A stretch of 64,000 bases of DNA from Mesorhizobium sp. B4-1-4 (lineage in GTDB: Bacteria > Pseudomonadota > Alphaproteobacteria > Rhizobiales > Rhizobiaceae). The stretch covers positions 4,949,001 through 5,013,000 of the forward strand of contig NZ_CP083950.1 of NCBI RefSeq assembly GCF_006439395.2. Direction: 5' to 3'. This document shows positions 35,249 to 44,376 of this stretch, one piece after another. Position 1 is the first letter of the stretch. The number at the start of each line of letters is the position of its first letter. The notes under the pieces were generated by a model. That model was not told the origin of the DNA and did no database searches. It saw nothing but the letters and a program-made list of their open reading frames with translations. Made by a program: the position numbers and the translations under genes.

Positions 35249-35264
35249 TGTTTCACGTGAGTCA
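35249..35264. promoter_or_regulatory. parS-like site 4, at the mnmE 3' end
   Basis: TGTTTCACGTGAGTCA: 14 of 16 consensus bases; overlaps the last codon of mnmE. Confidence 0.7.
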
Positions 35265-36593
35265 TTTCCCAATGCAGAACTGCGCGAAGATCACATCCAG
35301 CATGTCCTCGACATCAATGGCGCCGACAATTCGGCCGAGCCGATCCGCCGCCAGCCGCAATTCCTCCGCACGCAGTTCCTGGCCTATGGCACGGCCGTCG
35401 GTCGCCCGAAGCAGATGGCGGTTCGCTTCGCCAAGCAATTCGACGTGGCGCAGACGGGACGGCAAGATATCACCAAGGTTGCCGGCCGCCTCCGCCGCGC
35501 GCTGACCGATCTCCGCGAGCAGCGCGTCCACGCCCGCCCCATTCAGGATCGAAATAACGAGATCATAATGACGGCTCGCTGCCACTGCCGCCTGCTCGTC
35601 GAGCAGATCGAGCTTGGTCCCGACCCGCAGCACCGGTACCGAACCGGGCAGAGAACCGACATCGCCGGGTTTCGCCACGTCCTCCAACAGCAACACGAGA
35701 TCGGCGCGATCGGCCTTGGCTCGCGCTTTCTCGATACCGATCGCTTCGACCTTGCCTGCCGCCTCACGCAATCCCGCTGTGTCCGTCAATCGGATGCGCA
35801 ACCCCCGGAGATCCAGCGCCACCTCGAGCAGATCCCGCGTCGTGCCAGGCTCATCCGTTACAATAGCTGCATCGCGCCGCGCCAAGGCGTTGAACAGACT
35901 CGACTTGCCGGCGTTCGGCGCGCCGAGGATCACAACCTCAAAGCCGTCGCGGATGATCTCGGCGGTGCGGAAACCGGCGATGTGGCGGGCGATCTCGCCG
36001 ATCATCATCCTGACATCGGACCAGACCGTTTCCGAAACGGCACCGGGCACGTCGTCTTCGTCGGCAAAGTCGATCTCGGCCTCAATCATGGCGCGCGCAT
36101 GGACAAGCCTGCGACGCCAGCCGAGATAGAGCTCACTCTGGACCCCCTCGGCATTCCGGAGGGCAAAGCGCCGCTGCGCTTCGGTCTCGGCGTTGACGAG
36201 ATCCGCCAGCGCCTCGGTCTCGACCAGATCGACCTTGCCATTGAGAAAGGCGCGGCGCGTGAATTCGCCAGCTTCGGCATGCCTGACGCCCGCAAAACCG
36301 GTGACCGTCTCCAGCATCCTGGCCACCACCGCGCGCCCGCCATGGACATGAAATTCGGCGACATCCTCACCGTTGAAGCTGGCTGGGCCTGGGAAGAAGA
36401 TGACCAACCCGCTGTCCAGCACCGTTCCATCCGGTGCCCTGAACGTGCGCAAGACCGCCACGCGGTCCTTAACCATGCCGCCGGCGATCGTTTCGACCAC
36501 GAATCGAGTCTGCGGGCCGGAAATGCGGATGACGGCGACGCCGGCTGGAAGCCGGCCGCTCGACAGCGCAACGATCGAATCGGCTGAAATCAT
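35262..36593 (-). CDS. mnmE: tRNA modification GTPase MnmE
   Basis: 443 residues from the ATG at 36593 (MISADSIVALSSGRLPAGVA). N-terminal tetrahydrofolate-binding domain, central G domain (G1 GAPNAGKSSLFNAL, G2 TTRDLLE, G3 DTAGLREAAG, G4 TKLD), C-terminal helical part ending FCIGK with the conserved Cys. Works with MnmG on wobble uridines. It ends in a cluster of parS-like sites. Confidence 0.95.
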   Translation of the reverse strand: MISADSIVALSSGRLPAGVAVIRISGPQTRFVVETIAGGMVKDRVAVLRTFRAPDGTVLDSGLVIFFPGPASFNGEDVAEFHVHGGRAVVARMLETVTGFAGVRHAEAGEFTRRAFLNGKVDLVETEALADLVNAETEAQRRFALRNAEGVQSELYLGWRRRLVHARAMIEAEIDFADEDDVPGAVSETVWSDVRMMIGEIARHIAGFRTAEIIRDGFEVVILGAPNAGKSSLFNALARRDAAIVTDEPGTTRDLLEVALDLRGLRIRLTDTAGLREAAGKVEAIGIEKARAKADRADLVLLLEDVAKPGDVGSLPGSVPVLRVGTKLDLLDEQAAVAASRHYDLVISILNGAGVDALLAEIGQRAAEAAGNLGDILPSRLRHVELLGEANRHLLRATDGRAIGQELRAEELRLAADRLGRIVGAIDVEDMLDVIFAQFCIGK

Positions 36594-36676
36594 TTGCCCG
36601 TCCTGTTGAACCGCCCTAGCTTCCGCCACAGCTAACCAAGTTGCCGCCGAACTGCCATCGTTACCGAGTTGCCATT

Positions 36677-38695
36677 GTGACATTGCCCGCGCAAAACCTG
36701 CTTGCCGACGAAGCCAGCCCCTATTTGCAGCAACACAGCGGCAATCCGGTGCATTGGCGGGCCTGGTCGCCGGCTTCGCTCGAAGAGGCAAAAGCGCTGG
36801 ACAGGCCTATCCTGCTCTCCGTCGGCTACGCCGCCTGCCACTGGTGCCATGTCATGGCCCATGAAAGCTTCGAGAACCACGACGTTGCCGCCGTCATGAA
36901 CCGTCTGTTCGTCAATATCAAGGTGGACCGCGAGGAGCGGCCCGACATCGACCAGATCTACATGGCCGCGCTCTCCTCGATGGGCGAGCAGGGCGGTTGG
37001 CCGCTGACCATGTTCCTGACGCCAGACGGCAAGCCGTTCTGGGGCGGCACTTATTTTCCCCGGGAACCGCGCTATGGCCGCCCGGGCTTCATTCAGGTGA
37101 TGGAGGCGGTGGACAAGGCCTGGCGCGAGAAAAGGGCCAGCCTGAACCAGAGCGCCGACGGCCTGACCACCCATGTCGAGGCGCGGCTCTCGGCGGCTCA
37201 TGCCAAGGCGCTTCTCGATCGCGATACATTGTCCGACCTTGCCGGCCGCATCTCCGGCATGATCGACCGTGACCTTGGCGGCCTGCGCGGCGCGCCCAAA
37301 TTCCCGAATGCGCCATTCATGCTCACGCTGTGGCTGTCGTGGCTGCGCGACGGCAATCCCACGCATCGCGACGACGTGCTCATCAGCCTGGAACAGATGC
37401 TGGGCGGCGGCATCTATGATCACATCGGCGGCGGGCTCAGCCGTTACTCGACCGACGCGGAATGGCTGGTGCCGCATTTCGAAAAGATGCTCTACGACAA
37501 TGCCCAGCTCATCCGCTTCTGCAATTGGGCATACGCGGCGAGCGGCAACGACTTGTTCCGGACGCGAATCGAAGAGACCGTGGAGTGGCTGCTGCGCGAA
37601 ATGCGCGTCGACGGCGGTGCCTTTGCCGCCAGCCTGGACGCCGACAGCGATGGCGAGGAAGGCCTTTTCTACACCTGGACCAGAGAGGAGATCGAAGCCA
37701 TCCTCGGCGACGATTCTGGCTTGTTTTTCAAACACTTCACGCTCTCCAGCCCGCACGGTTGGGAAGGCAAGCCGGTTGTCCATCAAACCCGCGCCCAGCA
37801 AACCCAAAGCGTGGCCGCTCGCGAACGGCTGATACCGCTCAAGACAGAACTTCTCACCGCTCGCGAAGGTCGGGTTCGGCCAGGCCTCGACGCGAAAGCC
37901 CTGACCGACTGGAACGGCCTGATGATCGCGGCGCTCGCGGAGGCCGGCCGATCGCTGGCGCGACCCGACTGGATCGATGCGGCGGCCAAGGCCTTTGCCC
38001 ATATCAGCGCCGCCAGCCGCGACGGCCGCCTGCCGCACTCCATGCTTGGCGTCAGAAAGCTGTTTCCTGCTTTGTCCAGCGACTATGCCGCCATGGCCAA
38101 TGCGGCGATCTCGCTGTTCGAGGCGTCAGGCAATTGGCGCTATGTCGATCAGGCCAGCCGGTTCATCGAGCAGCTCGACCGCTGGCACGTCGATGCCGAG
38201 GGCACCGGCCACTACCTGACCGCTTCCGACAGCACGGACGTGCCGATCCGCATCAGGGGCGATGTCGACGAGGCCATTCCGTCAGCCACCAGCCAGATCA
38301 TCGAAGCGCTGGTCCGGCTGGCTTCCGTTACCGGCGATCTCGAACTGCAGGAGAGAGCGTGGAAGATCGCCGAGCACGCCGCCGGCCGGGCGGCGCAGCA
38401 GGCCTATGGTCAGGCGGGCATCATCAATGCGTGTGCGCTCGCGATCGAGCCGTTGAAGTTGGTCGTGGTGGACAGGCTGGAGGATCCAACGCTCGTTACG
38501 GTTGCGAATCGACGTCCTGACCCGCGTCGCGTCGACATCATTGCGGCGATTGGTTCGGAAGCGAATCGACCCTTGCTGCCCGGCGGCATTTTCCCACCGA
38601 CCAACAGGGCGGGCGCCTGGCTTTGTACGGGCCAGCTTTGCCTTCCCGCTGTAAGCGACCCGCAAGAGCTCGAGCATCTCCTGCGCCGCCAATAG
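36677..38695 (+). CDS. DUF255 / thioredoxin-domain protein (YyaL, SSP411 family)
   Basis: 672 residues if the GTG at 36677 is the start; a TTG at 36641 is possible. Residues 1-165 are a thioredoxin-like domain with CHWC at 54-57 (GYAACHWCHVMAHESF). The rest is an (alpha/alpha)6 barrel of the N-acylglucosamine-2-epimerase type (YDHIGGGLSRYSTDAEWLVP, MLYDNAQLIRF). Function in bacteria is unclear. It is convergent with the EamA gene and divergent from mnmE. Confidence 0.85.
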   Translation: MTLPAQNLLADEASPYLQQHSGNPVHWRAWSPASLEEAKALDRPILLSVGYAACHWCHVMAHESFENHDVAAVMNRLFVNIKVDREERPDIDQIYMAALSSMGEQGGWPLTMFLTPDGKPFWGGTYFPREPRYGRPGFIQVMEAVDKAWREKRASLNQSADGLTTHVEARLSAAHAKALLDRDTLSDLAGRISGMIDRDLGGLRGAPKFPNAPFMLTLWLSWLRDGNPTHRDDVLISLEQMLGGGIYDHIGGGLSRYSTDAEWLVPHFEKMLYDNAQLIRFCNWAYAASGNDLFRTRIEETVEWLLREMRVDGGAFAASLDADSDGEEGLFYTWTREEIEAILGDDSGLFFKHFTLSSPHGWEGKPVVHQTRAQQTQSVAARERLIPLKTELLTAREGRVRPGLDAKALTDWNGLMIAALAEAGRSLARPDWIDAAAKAFAHISAASRDGRLPHSMLGVRKLFPALSSDYAAMANAAISLFEASGNWRYVDQASRFIEQLDRWHVDAEGTGHYLTASDSTDVPIRIRGDVDEAIPSATSQIIEALVRLASVTGDLELQERAWKIAEHAAGRAAQQAYGQAGIINACALAIEPLKLVVVDRLEDPTLVTVANRRPDPRRVDIIAAIGSEANRPLLPGGIFPPTNRAGAWLCTGQLCLPAVSDPQELEHLLRRQ

Positions 38696-38733
38696 GCAAC
38701 TCCGGGAAAAGTGTGAGGCGGGTTTCCCTCAGG
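38696..38733. repeat. Degenerate GCAATTCC-type repeat after the DUF255 gene
   Basis: GGCAACTCCGGGAAAAGTGT then GGGTTTCCCTC, directly after the stop codon. A weak copy of the repeat at 47218. Confidence 0.4.
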
Positions 38734-39661
38734 CGGCGTCCGCTTCCGCCGGCGCAGCCGAAGGCGATGTCCTGACTGATTTCGCATCCGGCCGCGGCTT
38801 GAACAGCAGATCCCTGGCCGCGATCACCGCGCCGACCGTGATGAGCACGCAGGCAAGCACCACGGACCAGTGGAACACGCCAAACCCGGCCAACAATAGC
38901 ACGATCACCGAAAACAGCGGCGCGGCATAAGACAAGGCACCCAGGATCATGATGTCCCCGTGCTTGCAGCCATGGTCCCAGGCGTAGAAGCCGGCGCCGA
39001 GCGGGATCGTGCCAAGAACAAGCATCGCGGCCCACTGCATCGTCGTTTTGGGCCAGACCGTGATTTCCAGCGTCAGATGCAGCACCAGCGCAACCACGGC
39101 GGTGATGAAGCAGTAGCCGGCCACGACATCGGTCGGCACCTGGCCGAAGCGCCGCGACAGGACGGAATAGCCGGCCCAGATGAAGGCGCAGAACAAGGCA
39201 ATGACATGACCCTTCATCACGCCATTCGCGAGACCGATGGTGCCGCCCTTGGTGATCACCACGATCGCCCCGGCAAGGCCAAGGACGACGCCGACAAGGT
39301 GGTGAGCCTTGAGCCTTTCGCCCGGCAGGAAGGCGGCGAAGACGACGATCAGCAAGGGCCAGAGATAGGCGATCAGGCTGACCTCGACGGGCGGTGCCGA
39401 CTGAATCGCAAAGAAATAGGCGCAGTGATAGATGCACAATCCCGCAATCCCTGTCGCCCAGACCTTCCATGGCTGCCGCAGCGAACGGACCGCGTCTGGG
39501 CGGAAGGTCCAGCTACCCATTCCGACAAGCGCACCGAGAAAGAACGTCGCCGCCGCCAGCTGAAAGGGCGGTATCGGCCCCGCGGCCGTGGAAAGCAGCG
39601 CCAGAAACGACCAGGTCAGGATGGCTGAAAAGCCGACAAGCGTCGGGATGATCTTCTTCAT
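38729..39661 (-). CDS. EamA/DMT-family transporter
   Basis: 310 residues from the ATG at 39661; the earlier frame lacks conservation. Ten hydrophobic segments in two EamA repeats (about 5-140 and 150-290). It opens MKKIIPTLVGFSAILTWSFL and has conserved SLIAYLWPLLIVVFA and SYAAPLFSVIVLLL. Probably exports a metabolite or amino acid; substrate unknown. Confidence 0.85.
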   Translation of the reverse strand: MKKIIPTLVGFSAILTWSFLALLSTAAGPIPPFQLAAATFFLGALVGMGSWTFRPDAVRSLRQPWKVWATGIAGLCIYHCAYFFAIQSAPPVEVSLIAYLWPLLIVVFAAFLPGERLKAHHLVGVVLGLAGAIVVITKGGTIGLANGVMKGHVIALFCAFIWAGYSVLSRRFGQVPTDVVAGYCFITAVVALVLHLTLEITVWPKTTMQWAAMLVLGTIPLGAGFYAWDHGCKHGDIMILGALSYAAPLFSVIVLLLAGFGVFHWSVVLACVLITVGAVIAARDLLFKPRPDAKSVRTSPSAAPAEADAA

Positions 39662-39810
39662 GTCACTTCCAACCGCGCAGTGGTCAAAACAGCAAACCGG
39701 CTCGGGCAGGATCATGCCTCAACAAGACGCGGACCATCGCACAAGGCTGGCACCGTCCGCCGCCGCATACAGCCACGCGGTATCCGGAATGCGACCCATC
39801 TGGAGGCAAC

Positions 39811-39842
39811 AAAAAACCCGATCCCGCTTGACCGGAATGGGG
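39811..39842 (-). terminator. Intrinsic terminator downstream of rho
   Basis: On the minus strand, stem CCCCATTCC...GGGATCGGG (one mismatch) followed by TTTTTT. It lies 36 bp after the rho stop codon. Confidence 0.75.
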
Positions 39843-39877
39843 CCTGATGCGCGGTCCGGGAAATTCCCGATAGCCGG

Positions 39878-41143
39878 TTACGTGTTCATCGAATCGAAGA
39901 AGTCGGCATTGGTCTTGGTCTGCTTCAGCTTGTCGATCAGGAACTCGATCGCGTCGGTGGTGCCCATCGGCGCCAGGATACGGCGCAGCACGAAGATCTT
40001 CTGCAGGTCCGAACGCGCGACCAGAAGGTCTTCCTTGCGGGTACCGGACTTGAGGATGTCTATCGCCGGATAGATGCGCTTGTCGGCCACCTTGCGATCC
40101 AGCTGGATTTCGCAATTGCCGGTGCCCTTGAACTCCTCGAAAATGACTTCGTCCATACGGCTGCCGGTGTCGATCAGCGCCGTGGCGATGATGGTCAGCG
40201 AACCGCCTTCCTCGATGTTGCGCGCCGCTCCGAAGAAGCGCTTCGGCCGCTGCAACGCGTTGGCGTCGACGCCGCCGGTCAGCACCTTGCCGGAGGACGG
40301 CACGACGGTGTTGTAGGCGCGGCCGAGGCGGGTGATGGAATCGAGCAGGATGACGACGTCGCGGCCATGCTCGACCAGGCGCTTGGCCTTCTCGATGACC
40401 ATTTCGGCGACCTGCACGTGGCGCACCGCCGGCTCGTCGAAGGTCGAGGAGATGACTTCGCCTTTGACCGAGCGCTGCATGTCGGTCACCTCTTCCGGGC
40501 GCTCATCGATCAGAAGCACGATCAGATAACACTCCGGATGGTTGGCGGTGATGGAGTGCGCGATGTTCTGCAAAAGCACCGTCTTGCCGGTGCGCGGCTG
40601 CGCGTTGATCAAGGCGCGCTGCCCTTTGCCGATCGGCGCCACCAGATCGATCACCCGAGACGATATGTCCTTGGTGGCCGGGATCTCGACCTCCATCTTC
40701 AGCCGCGAGGTCGGATAGAGCGGCGTCAGATTGTCGAAATGGATCTTGTGGCGAATCTTTTCGGGATCGTCGAAATTGATCGTGTTGACCTTGAGCAGCG
40801 CGAAATAGCGCTCGCCCTCTTTCGGGCTGCGGATCGGCCCTTCGACCGTATCGCCGGTCTTCAGCGAAAAGCGGCGGATCTGCGACGGCGAGATGTAGAT
40901 GTCGTCGGGACCTGGAAGATAGTTGGCATTGGCGGAGCGCAGGAAACCGAAACCATCCTGCAGCACCTCGACCACACCTTCGCCGATGATCTCGACGTCC
41001 TGTGCTGCCAGCTTCTTCAGGATCGCGAACATCAGCTCCTGCTTGCGCATGACGCTGGCGTTCTCGACCTCGAGCGATTCGGCATAGGCGATCAGCTCTG
41101 GCGGTTTCTTGTTCTTGAACTCGGTAAGTTTCATTTCTTGCAT
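39878..41143 (-). CDS. rho: Transcription termination factor Rho
   Basis: 421 residues from the ATG at 41143 (MQEMKLTEFKNKKPPELIAY); an ATG at 41134 is possible. N-terminal RNA-binding domain with GFGFLRSANANYLPGPDDIY; ATPase with Walker A APIGKGQRALINAQPRTGKT, LIVLLIDERPEEVTDM (Walker B) and the R loop near VDANALQRPKRFFGAARNIE. Downstream intrinsic terminator at 39811. Confidence 0.96.
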   Translation of the reverse strand: MQEMKLTEFKNKKPPELIAYAESLEVENASVMRKQELMFAILKKLAAQDVEIIGEGVVEVLQDGFGFLRSANANYLPGPDDIYISPSQIRRFSLKTGDTVEGPIRSPKEGERYFALLKVNTINFDDPEKIRHKIHFDNLTPLYPTSRLKMEVEIPATKDISSRVIDLVAPIGKGQRALINAQPRTGKTVLLQNIAHSITANHPECYLIVLLIDERPEEVTDMQRSVKGEVISSTFDEPAVRHVQVAEMVIEKAKRLVEHGRDVVILLDSITRLGRAYNTVVPSSGKVLTGGVDANALQRPKRFFGAARNIEEGGSLTIIATALIDTGSRMDEVIFEEFKGTGNCEIQLDRKVADKRIYPAIDILKSGTRKEDLLVARSDLQKIFVLRRILAPMGTTDAIEFLIDKLKQTKTNADFFDSMNT

Positions 41144-41303
41144 AGACGGACTCTGGGTGAGCTTTGGGAAAATATCGGCGGGATGCGACAAATGCCGGGC
41201 GCGGCCGAAAACAATGAGGGGCGGCGCATGACGGGAAGGAAGACCCGTCTTTTATCGTCGGTCTGGTGAAAGAGCAAGCCGCGTTTTACGGACCTGACAG
41301 GCC

Positions 41304-41849
41304 TCAGAAAGGCTTGACGACAACCAGGATCACAATTGCCACCATCAGCAATGTGGGGATCTCGTTGACGATCCGCCAGTGCCGCGCCGGCTTTTCATTG
41401 CGATCCTCGGCGAATTTGCGCACCGCGCCGGCGAGATAGCCGTGAACCGCGGACAACAGGAGCACCGCCGCGATCTTGGCGTGCAGCCAGCCGCCCTGGA
41501 AACCAAAGCCTTTCCAGGCGAGCCAGAGGCCGAACATCCAGGTGAGGATCATTGCCGGATTGATGATGCCGCGCAGCAGACGCCGCTCCATTACCTTGAA
41601 GGTCTCCGATTGCACCGAGCCCTTTTCGGCATCGGCATGATAGACCAGCAAGCGCGGCAGATAGAGCATGCCGGCCATCCACGAAATGACGGCAAGGATA
41701 TGGATCGCCTTTGCCCAGGGATAGAAACTGTCAGGCGCGACCAAAAGCAACAGTGCGGTGAGCACAACAAGCGCCGCGATACCGACGACCATGCGCATCA
41801 TTGCCGAACCGGTGCTGTTCGTGTTTCCGGTGCTGTCCGACCGAGCCAT
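41304..41849 (-). CDS. hemJ: Protoporphyrinogen oxidase HemJ
   Basis: 181 residues. Its ATG overlaps the hemE stop codon (TGATG). Four hydrophobic segments, the family pattern YPWAKAIHILAVISWMAGML then YLPRLLVYH (conserved His residues), and a C-terminal RHWRIVNEIPTLLM. It oxidises protoporphyrinogen IX to protoporphyrin IX in bacteria lacking HemG/HemY. The 20 or so polar residues before the first membrane segment are variable. Confidence 0.92.
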   Translation of the reverse strand: MARSDSTGNTNSTGSAMMRMVVGIAALVVLTALLLLVAPDSFYPWAKAIHILAVISWMAGMLYLPRLLVYHADAEKGSVQSETFKVMERRLLRGIINPAMILTWMFGLWLAWKGFGFQGGWLHAKIAAVLLLSAVHGYLAGAVRKFAEDRNEKPARHWRIVNEIPTLLMVAIVILVVVKPF

Positions 41850-42880
41850 CAGCGTGTCGCGCTCCTCACCTGTTTCACCATCGCCTCGACATGCGCGACC
41901 GGAGTCTCCGGCGTGATGCCATGGCCGAGATTGAAGATCAGCGGGCCTTCGCCCAACGTCTTCAGGATAGCCTCGACGCCATAGGCAAGCGCCTGGCCGC
42001 CGGCCACCAGCCGCAACGGATCGAGATTGCCCTGGACGGCGCCCGAACGCTGCAAGTCCTTCGCGGTCTCCAGCGGCACCGTCCAATCGATCCCCAGGCC
42101 GGTTACGCCGGTCTTCTCCCGATAGGTCTGGTAGCGCGCACCGGCGCCCTTGGGAAAACCGATGATCGGCACATCGGGATGGACAGCCCTGACCTGCCGG
42201 ACGATCTCGGCCATCGGCTGAACGCAGAACCGTTCAAAAGAGGCATCGTCGAGCACGCCGGACCAGGAATCGAATATCTGCACCACGTCAGCGCCGGCCT
42301 TGATCTGACGGATCAGGTAGGCCGCCGAATGATCGGCGAGCACCTTCAGCAATTGTTGAAAGGCGACCGGTTCGCGATAGGCGAACAGCCGCGCCGGCGC
42401 CTGGTCCGACGTACCGTGGCCGGCAATCATATAGGTCGCTACCGTCCATGGCGCGCCGCAGAAGCCGATCAGGGTCGTCTCGTCGGGCAGTTTCGCCCGC
42501 AGCCGACGAACCGTCTCGTAGACTGGTTCGAGATTCACGTGAAACATGCTGCTCTCCAAAGCCGCAATCTCGTCGGCCGAGATCGGCGTCAGCAGCGGGC
42601 CCCGCCCCTCTTCGAAGCGAACATCGCGGCCAAGCGCGTGCGGGACGACTAGGATGTCGGAGAACAGGATCGAGGCGTCGAAGCCGAAGCGCTCGATCGG
42701 CTGCAGCGTCACTTCGACGGCAAGGTCGGGATCGTAACAGAGGTCAAGGAACGAGCCGGCACGTCGGCGCGTTTCACGATACTCCGGCAGATAGCGCCCG
42801 GCCTGGCGCATCATCCAGAGCGGAGGAGGAAAATGAGCCTTGCCCTTCAGGACATCCAGCATGATCCGGTTCTGGGGCAT
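41849..42880 (-). CDS. hemE: Uroporphyrinogen decarboxylase
   Basis: 343 residues. Signature PPPLWMMRQAGRYLPEYRET at 19-38 (binding Arg), catalytic Asp in LFSDILVVPHALG, and GFCGAPWTVATYMI. Converts uroporphyrinogen III to coproporphyrinogen III. It begins at the left edge of the oriC candidate and carries a parS-like sequence at 42531. Confidence 0.95.
   Translation of the reverse strand: MPQNRIMLDVLKGKAHFPPPLWMMRQAGRYLPEYRETRRRAGSFLDLCYDPDLAVEVTLQPIERFGFDASILFSDILVVPHALGRDVRFEEGRGPLLTPISADEIAALESSMFHVNLEPVYETVRRLRAKLPDETTLIGFCGAPWTVATYMIAGHGTSDQAPARLFAYREPVAFQQLLKVLADHSAAYLIRQIKAGADVVQIFDSWSGVLDDASFERFCVQPMAEIVRQVRAVHPDVPIIGFPKGAGARYQTYREKTGVTGLGIDWTVPLETAKDLQRSGAVQGNLDPLRLVAGGQALAYGVEAILKTLGEGPLIFNLGHGITPETPVAHVEAMVKQVRSATR
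42531..42546. promoter_or_regulatory. parS-like site 5, inside hemE
   Basis: AGATTCACGTGAAACA: 14 of 16 consensus bases, encoding the Phe-His-Val-Asn stretch of HemE. It is about 400 bp from the oriC candidate. Confidence 0.65.
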
Positions 42881-43283
42881 CGAGCGCTCGCTTCTCCAAG
42901 CCTCTTTCTAATCAAATATTCTTATATCTAAGATTCTTCTGATTCTAAGAGTCTGTTGGTTGTGGTGGTTGTCACCTGTCCCGCTTCATCAAGCAAAAAG
43001 CCAGCAAGCATATTGTCGCGCGCTTCTTTCTCCCGAATGCAGGGTTCTGGGGATCGTTCGGAATCCATCATCGGAGTCAAGGCGTTACGCCGCCGCCGGA
43101 AAAGCCGTCCCCTGTGGACGGATGAAAGGCAAAGGACATCCTCCCGGATTTGTCCCCAGCCGCCCAACGAAGCCGACAGCACATCGAATTGTGGACAAAC
43201 TGGCATCTGATACAGTCGCCTCCGACGAGCCCGGCTCGTTGTCCGACCTTATCCACATCCGCCCACAGACCCAGGTGATCCCT
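42881..43283. other. oriC: Candidate chromosomal replication origin (oriC)
   Basis: Non-coding region between hemE and ppsR (DUF299), the same position as the Caulobacter Cori between hemE and RP001. 42903-42960 is strikingly AT-rich, a candidate unwinding element. An exact DnaA box TTATCCACA lies at 43249-43257; weaker boxes are TGTGGACAA (43190-43198) and TGTGGACGG (43113-43121), plus TGTGAACAA (43283-43291). Five GANTC methylation sites lie at 42932, 42941, 42949, 43061 and 43074. Most genes on both sides are transcribed away from this gap. Confidence 0.85.
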
Positions 43284-44105
43284 GTGAACAAACCCCAGAG
43301 CTTCTTTCACCTGCACCTGATTTCCGACGCGACCGGCGAAACGCTGCTCGCCGCCGGCCGCGCGGCTTCCGCGCAATACAAGGATGCGCGCGCCATCGAG
43401 CACATCTACCCGCTCATCCGCACCGAAAAACAGGTGGCCAAGGTGTTCGAGGACATCGAGGAGGAGCCGGGCATCATTCTCTATACGGTCGTCGACCAGA
43501 AGCTGGCGCGCGGCATAGACGAACGTTGCGCGGCCATGGGTCTGCCCTGTGTCTCGGTGCTGGAGCCGGTGCTTACCGTCTTCCAGTCCTATCTCGGCAC
43601 GCCGGCGGGCCGCCGCGTCGGCGCCCAGCATGTTCTCGACGCCGAATATTTCCGCCGCATCGATGCGCTCAATTTCACCATGGAACATGATGACGGCCAG
43701 CTGCCGGCCAATATGGACGATGCCGACATCGTGCTGATCGGCATTTCGCGTACGTCGAAGACACCGACCAGCATCTATCTCGCCAATCGCGGCATCAAGA
43801 CCGCCAACATCCCGATCGTGCTCGGCGTGCCGGTGCCCGAGAGCCTGGTCAACGCCAAGGCGCCGCTGGTCGTCGGGCTGATCGCCACCGCCGAGCGCAT
43901 CTCGCATGTTCGGCAGAACCGCATCCTCGGCAACAGCAGTTCTTACGTGCCGACAGATTACGTCGACCGCGCCGCCATCAACGAGGAGCTCGCCTATGCC
44001 CGCCAGATCTGCACCAGGCATGGCTGGCCGATGATCGACGTCAGCCGCCGCTCGATCGAGGAAACGGCGGCGGCGATCGTTGCCCTGCGGGGGAAGAACA
44101 GATAG
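43284..44105 (+). CDS. ppsR: Pyruvate, phosphate dikinase/PEP synthase regulatory protein (DUF299)
   Basis: 273 residues; GTG start at 43284 (MNKPQSFFHLHLISDATGET). The open frame extends upstream through the origin, but the conserved domain begins here. Conserved P-loop-like ISRTSKTPTSIYLANRG, GISHVRQNRI-type region, and C-terminal MIDVSRRSIEETAAAI. Bifunctional kinase and phosphorylase acting on PpdK or PpsA. The start codon overlaps a weak DnaA box. Confidence 0.92.
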   Translation: MNKPQSFFHLHLISDATGETLLAAGRAASAQYKDARAIEHIYPLIRTEKQVAKVFEDIEEEPGIILYTVVDQKLARGIDERCAAMGLPCVSVLEPVLTVFQSYLGTPAGRRVGAQHVLDAEYFRRIDALNFTMEHDDGQLPANMDDADIVLIGISRTSKTPTSIYLANRGIKTANIPIVLGVPVPESLVNAKAPLVVGLIATAERISHVRQNRILGNSSSYVPTDYVDRAAINEELAYARQICTRHGWPMIDVSRRSIEETAAAIVALRGKNR

Positions 44106-44137
44106 ATGAGCGAAGAGTTGGTTTTGCGGAAGTCGGC

Positions 44138-44319
44138 TCTGCCCCTCACCTGCCTGCCGGCATCCTCTCCCCGTATAGGGACGGGGAGAGGGGCGCTGTC
44201 ATTGATGGTTTCGCCAATCGTCAACGTGGCCGGAAAGAGCGCATGCGCTGAAACCGCTCCTTTCTCCCCGTCCCTATACGGGGAGAAATGTCCGGCAGGA
44301 CAATGAGGGGCGGCGCCGG
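44138..44319. repeat. Long composite repeat, copy next to ppsR
   Basis: CCCCTCACCTGCCTGCCGGC, hairpins CTCTCCCCGTATAGGGACGG.. and TTTCTCCCCGTCCCTATACG.., and a centre with GGTTTCGCCAATCGTC. The centre matches the complement of the copy at 30523. Confidence 0.8.
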
Positions 44320-44376
44320 CTTCACTAAATAAGCCCCGTACTCCAACCGCGCCTGTGTCCGCGCCTGTGTTGAAAA

